This document shows, in pieces, positions 15,134-17,560 of a stretch of DNA of 17,560 nucleotides. Every line of letters begins with the position of its first letter. Position 1 is the first letter of the stretch. Source of the stretch: Deltaproteobacteria bacterium (GTDB lineage: Bacteria > SAR324 > NAC60-12). The position numbers and the translations under genes were made by a program. The stretch lies in the NCBI GenBank assembly GCA_002716165.1, contig PAZT01000019.1:5154-22713 (forward strand), written 5' to 3'. Below the pieces are notes generated by a model. The model had not been told where the DNA came from, did no database searches, and worked only from the letters and a program-made list of their open reading frames with translations.

Positions 15134-16846
15134 ATGGACAACTATCACCCCGTTGTTGAAATTTTAGTTAGAAGCTACGGTACCTCCCCTGATATCTTGG
15201 AATCCCTTCATGAACAGATGCTTGCTTACCGAGAAAATACTGATGGACTGAAAGAAGTATTTATCAAACATAAAGTTACAAGCGAAGAAAAATTTCAACA
15301 GGCATTAGCTTCATATTTTGAGCTGGAATACAGGGATAATTTTAATGATTCCCCGGTTGTAAGGGAATTCACTCAATTCATCCCAATTCGTTATGCTAAA
15401 AAAAATATATTTTTCCCACTTAAAAAAGAGAAAAATACATTGGAAGTTGCCATTGAAAACCCGTCCCTTTCTCAGCCTTTGGACGATCTTGCTAGACATT
15501 TCAAGTGTCATATTCAACCAATACTTTCTCATAAGCAAGCAGTTTTGGATTTGATTAATCGTGCGTATGACGAATCTTCTGGAACAACTGAAGAAGCTGT
15601 TGATCAGCTGGATTCTGAGGAAACGTTTGAAAATATAATGGCAGTTGAGGAACCTGAAGATTTATTGGATGCTACTGATGAGGAACCAATTAAACGCTTA
15701 GTAAACAGTCTTCTTTGGCAAGCTGCAAAAGCTGAGGCTAGCGATGTCCACATAGATCCAACGCCAAGAGATTCTATAGTAAGATATCGTATTGATGGAA
15801 TTCTGCAGCAAGTTACGGTTTTCCCCCGACTGGTACATGTGACTGTAGTAAACAGAGTTAAAGTTATGTCACGTCTTGATATCGCACAAAAAGGACTGCC
15901 CCAAGATGGTCGCTCAATGGTGGTAATTGCAGGAAGAAAAATTGATATCAGAGTTTCAACAGCACCAACTGTTCATGGCGAAAAAATAGTCATGCGATTG
16001 CTTTATCAGGACGAAAATTTAATGCGTCTGCGCCAACTGGGCCTAGCAAAATATATTCTAAACCCATATGAAAACATGGTTCACAGCAGTGGTGGAATAA
16101 TTCTCGTTACTGGTCCCACAGGCAGTGGAAAAACCACAACACTCTATGCATCTCTAGCTGAAATCGACAACGAGTCACATAATGTTATTACTATAGAAGA
16201 CCCAGTTGAATACAAACTCCCTGGCTATAGTCAGATCGAAATTAAACCAAAATTGGGATTGAATTTCGCAAATGCATTACGATCAGTGTTGAGACAGGAC
16301 CCAGATGTTATTATGGTTGGAGAGATGCGTGACCCAGAAACTGCACAAATAGCTATACAGTCTGCTTTGACAGGACATCTTGTTTTCAGTACGGTTCACA
16401 CCAACAGTGCTCCTGCAACGATCACCCGCCTGATTGACATGGGAATTGAACCATTTCTTGTTTCTTCAACAATAATTGGTGTTCTTGCACAGCGGTTAGT
16501 TCGCAGAATTTGTACAGAATGCAAAATAAGTTATGAACCTCATCCTGAACAACTAAGGGAACTAGGGATTAACACCCAAAGCTTTCGAAAGATCAATAAA
16601 AAATTCTTTAGAGGTGAAGGGTGCGAAAAATGCCGCAATACTGGATATCGAGGACGAATTGGTGTTCATGAATTGTTGGTAATGAGCGAGGAAATTAAAA
16701 AAACGATTTTAGAAAAAAGTGATGATGCTTCAGTTAAAAAACAGTGCCTTAAAGAAAACATGGTTTCTCTTCGCAGAGATGGCGTTAACAAAATTCTTTA
16801 TGGTTTAACCACGGTTGAGGAAATCTTATCAATAACTTCTACTTAA
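15134..16846 (+). CDS. gspE: Type II secretion / type IV pilus assembly ATPase (GspE/PilB family)
   Basis: This 570-aa cytoplasmic AAA-like hexameric ATPase powers assembly of a secretion pseudopilus or pilus. An N-terminal T2SSE_N/MshEN-like domain spans about 40-145, followed by an acidic linker (about 150-185). The catalytic part has Walker A GPTGSGKT at 327-334, Asp box IEDPVEY at 354-360, Walker B IMVGEMRD at 393-400 (Met where GEIRD is usual) and His box TGHLVFSTVHT at 413-423. The tetracysteine zinc motif is complete: Cys460, Cys463, Cys497 and Cys500. Length fits GspE and PilB. No gspF or gspD-like gene is adjacent; the GspL/PilM-like gene about 9 kb upstream is the only visible partner. 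Assignment to GspE rather than PilB is by family similarity and is not certain. Ribosome site weak (AGAG near 15125). Confidence 0.9.
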   Translation: MDNYHPVVEILVRSYGTSPDILESLHEQMLAYRENTDGLKEVFIKHKVTSEEKFQQALASYFELEYRDNFNDSPVVREFTQFIPIRYAKKNIFFPLKKEKNTLEVAIENPSLSQPLDDLARHFKCHIQPILSHKQAVLDLINRAYDESSGTTEEAVDQLDSEETFENIMAVEEPEDLLDATDEEPIKRLVNSLLWQAAKAEASDVHIDPTPRDSIVRYRIDGILQQVTVFPRLVHVTVVNRVKVMSRLDIAQKGLPQDGRSMVVIAGRKIDIRVSTAPTVHGEKIVMRLLYQDENLMRLRQLGLAKYILNPYENMVHSSGGIILVTGPTGSGKTTTLYASLAEIDNESHNVITIEDPVEYKLPGYSQIEIKPKLGLNFANALRSVLRQDPDVIMVGEMRDPETAQIAIQSALTGHLVFSTVHTNSAPATITRLIDMGIEPFLVSSTIIGVLAQRLVRRICTECKISYEPHPEQLRELGINTQSFRKINKKFFRGEGCEKCRNTGYRGRIGVHELLVMSEEIKKTILEKSDDASVKKQCLKENMVSLRRDGVNKILYGLTTVEEILSITST

Positions 16847-17100
16847 ATTGATCTAACATATTTGGCCGAATCTGGCTCTAATTCTTTAGATTGCAAAGCA
16901 GTTAAACTTATTAAAAATACTTTAAATTTAACCAATTTTATGAATGTAGAATAATAGCCTACATTATCTAAAATAAGGATTAAATATTACCGGTTATTTA
17001 CGTTCAATTCATTTGAGATCGTTTCATGGTTGTTATTCAATGATACTTATTCATATTTATGCTTGCCAAGAACATAAATCAATGTTAGCTTCGTTTGACA

Positions 17101-17155
17101 AAAACCTTTGATTGAGCTTCCTCAAAAGAGGTTTTATTGAGTTCATAGTTTTTTT
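17101..17155 (+). terminator. Probable intrinsic terminator hairpin
   Basis: AAAACCT at 17101-17107 pairs with AGGTTTT at 17129-17135, extended by a U-G and a U-A pair, and encloses an inner 5-bp stem TTGAG/CTCAA (17112-17116 with 17121-17125) on a CTTC tetraloop. TTTTATT follows at once and a T7 tract lies at 17149-17155. It probably ends the gspE transcript, or could act as a conditional leader element of the following gene. Confidence 0.5.
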
Positions 17156-17254
17156 GGGCTCTTTTGGGGTACCTTTAGGTACATTAGCGGAGTCATTTTC
17201 TTAGTTTCTTATTTTTCGAAAGAAGTTGATTCTAATTCTGAAAAATTCCTTAAA

Positions 17255-17260
17255 AAGGAG
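17255..17260 (+). promoter_or_regulatory. Shine-Dalgarno of the ABC binding-protein gene
   Basis: AAGGAG lies 4 nt upstream of the ATG at 17265, a strong site that fixes this start. Confidence 0.75.
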
Positions 17261-17264
17261 AAAT

Positions 17265-17560
17265 ATGGGTAAAATAAAAATTAATATTCCCAGAATTTTA
17301 ATCACCATCCTGGTTATTTTTGTATCAATCCAGGCTTATGCTGCTAATTGTCCGATTAAAATTGGTGGATTGGCTCCGCTTTCTGCTCCAGGCTCAGTGA
17401 CTGGCGGAGAAGCTATGCGAGAGGCAATGCTTCTTGCTGAGCGAGATATAAATGCAAAAGGAGGTGTTCTGGGTTGTGATATTGACGTTGTCATTACAGA
17501 TACAGAAGGTCTACCGGAAAAAGCAGCAGCAATGATGCAAAAGCTTATTACTCAAGATGG
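17265..17560 (+). CDS. ABC transporter periplasmic binding protein, branched-chain amino acid (LivK) type, partial
   Basis: The first 98 codons are present; the gene runs off the window end. Translation gives MGKIKINIPRILITIL, a hydrophobic core and a signal-peptidase site after QAYA, then ANCPIKIGGLAPLSAPGSV, the usual opening strand of the Peripla_BP_6 family. GGEAMREAMLLAERDINAKGGV and LGCDIDVVITDTEG follow, again typical: helix one followed by strand two of the first lobe. Two cysteines (in NCPI and LGCD) may form a disulphide. Such proteins deliver branched-chain amino acids, or also amides, urea or aromatic acids, to a LivHMGF-type permease; the substrate cannot be told from this part. 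The start is set by AAGGAG 4 nt upstream. Confidence 0.9.
   Translation, partial: MGKIKINIPRILITILVIFVSIQAYAANCPIKIGGLAPLSAPGSVTGGEAMREAMLLAERDINAKGGVLGCDIDVVITDTEGLPEKAAAMMQKLITQD

Larger units (their letters stand above)
16847..17264. other. Intergenic region with hairpins before the ABC binding-protein gene
   Basis: No gene is seen. Notable structures are AATGTAG/CTACATT (16943-16949 and 16959-16965), a larger terminator-like hairpin at 17101-17135, a run of seven T at 17149-17155 and a small GTACC-TTTA-GGTAC stem at 17169-17182. No known riboswitch consensus was recognised. Confidence 0.45.

Noticed and set aside
17095..17100. Perfect -35 hexamer TTGACA upstream of the ABC binding-protein gene
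   Set aside because: No acceptable -10 hexamer lies 16-18 nt downstream; that region is occupied by the hairpin.

Overview
The window is AT-rich DNA (roughly two thirds A+T by eye) with tightly packed bacterial genes. It looks like a Gram-negative, probably marine, proteobacterium-like lineage of the SAR324 / deltaproteobacterial kind. Evidence for this is a type II secretion / type IV pilus ATPase and a GspL/PilM-like platform protein, a lipoprotein and several signal peptides, a fused rhizobial-type TrpE(G), a UMF1-family transporter, and a branched-chain amino-acid-type ABC binding protein. The taxonomic placement is inference from gene content only.

Layout. 1-345: no gene recognised. 346-1936 (+): an M20D amidohydrolase followed by a DUF3127 protein with an SSB-like acidic tail. 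1937-2252: convergent spacer holding one arm of a perfect 28-bp inverted repeat whose other arm is inside the next gene. 2253-3748 (-): a 63-aa protein of unknown function and a UMF1-type MFS transporter. 3928-5847 (+): a bitopic GspL/PilM-like protein with a good candidate promoter just upstream. 6164-7257 (+): a coiled-coil zinc-ribbon protein and a small lipoprotein. 7521-10351 (-): trpF followed by a trpE-trpG fusion, i.e. the first and third steps of tryptophan synthesis. 10738-15026 (+): a 1071-aa exported TPR protein overlapping by 4 nt with a membrane-anchored beta-rich protein. 15134-16846 (+): a GspE/PilB-type ATPase. 17265-17560 (+): the 5' end of a periplasmic amino-acid-binding protein, cut by the window end.

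How the genes may work together. The GspL-like protein and the GspE ATPase are the classic cytoplasmic partners of type II secretion, yet here they sit about 9 kb apart with trp genes between them, so the machine appears to be encoded in scattered pieces. The TPR / membrane-protein pair directly upstream of gspE could be an envelope accessory to that machine, but only proximity supports this. The most unusual items are the 28-bp inverted duplication, the SSB-like tail of the DUF3127 protein, the TPR protein with a roughly 100-residue internal duplication coupled to an unrecognised membrane-anchored partner, and an iterated AACTG/CAGTT leader in front of gspE. No RNA genes, CRISPR arrays, insertion sequences or phage genes were seen.
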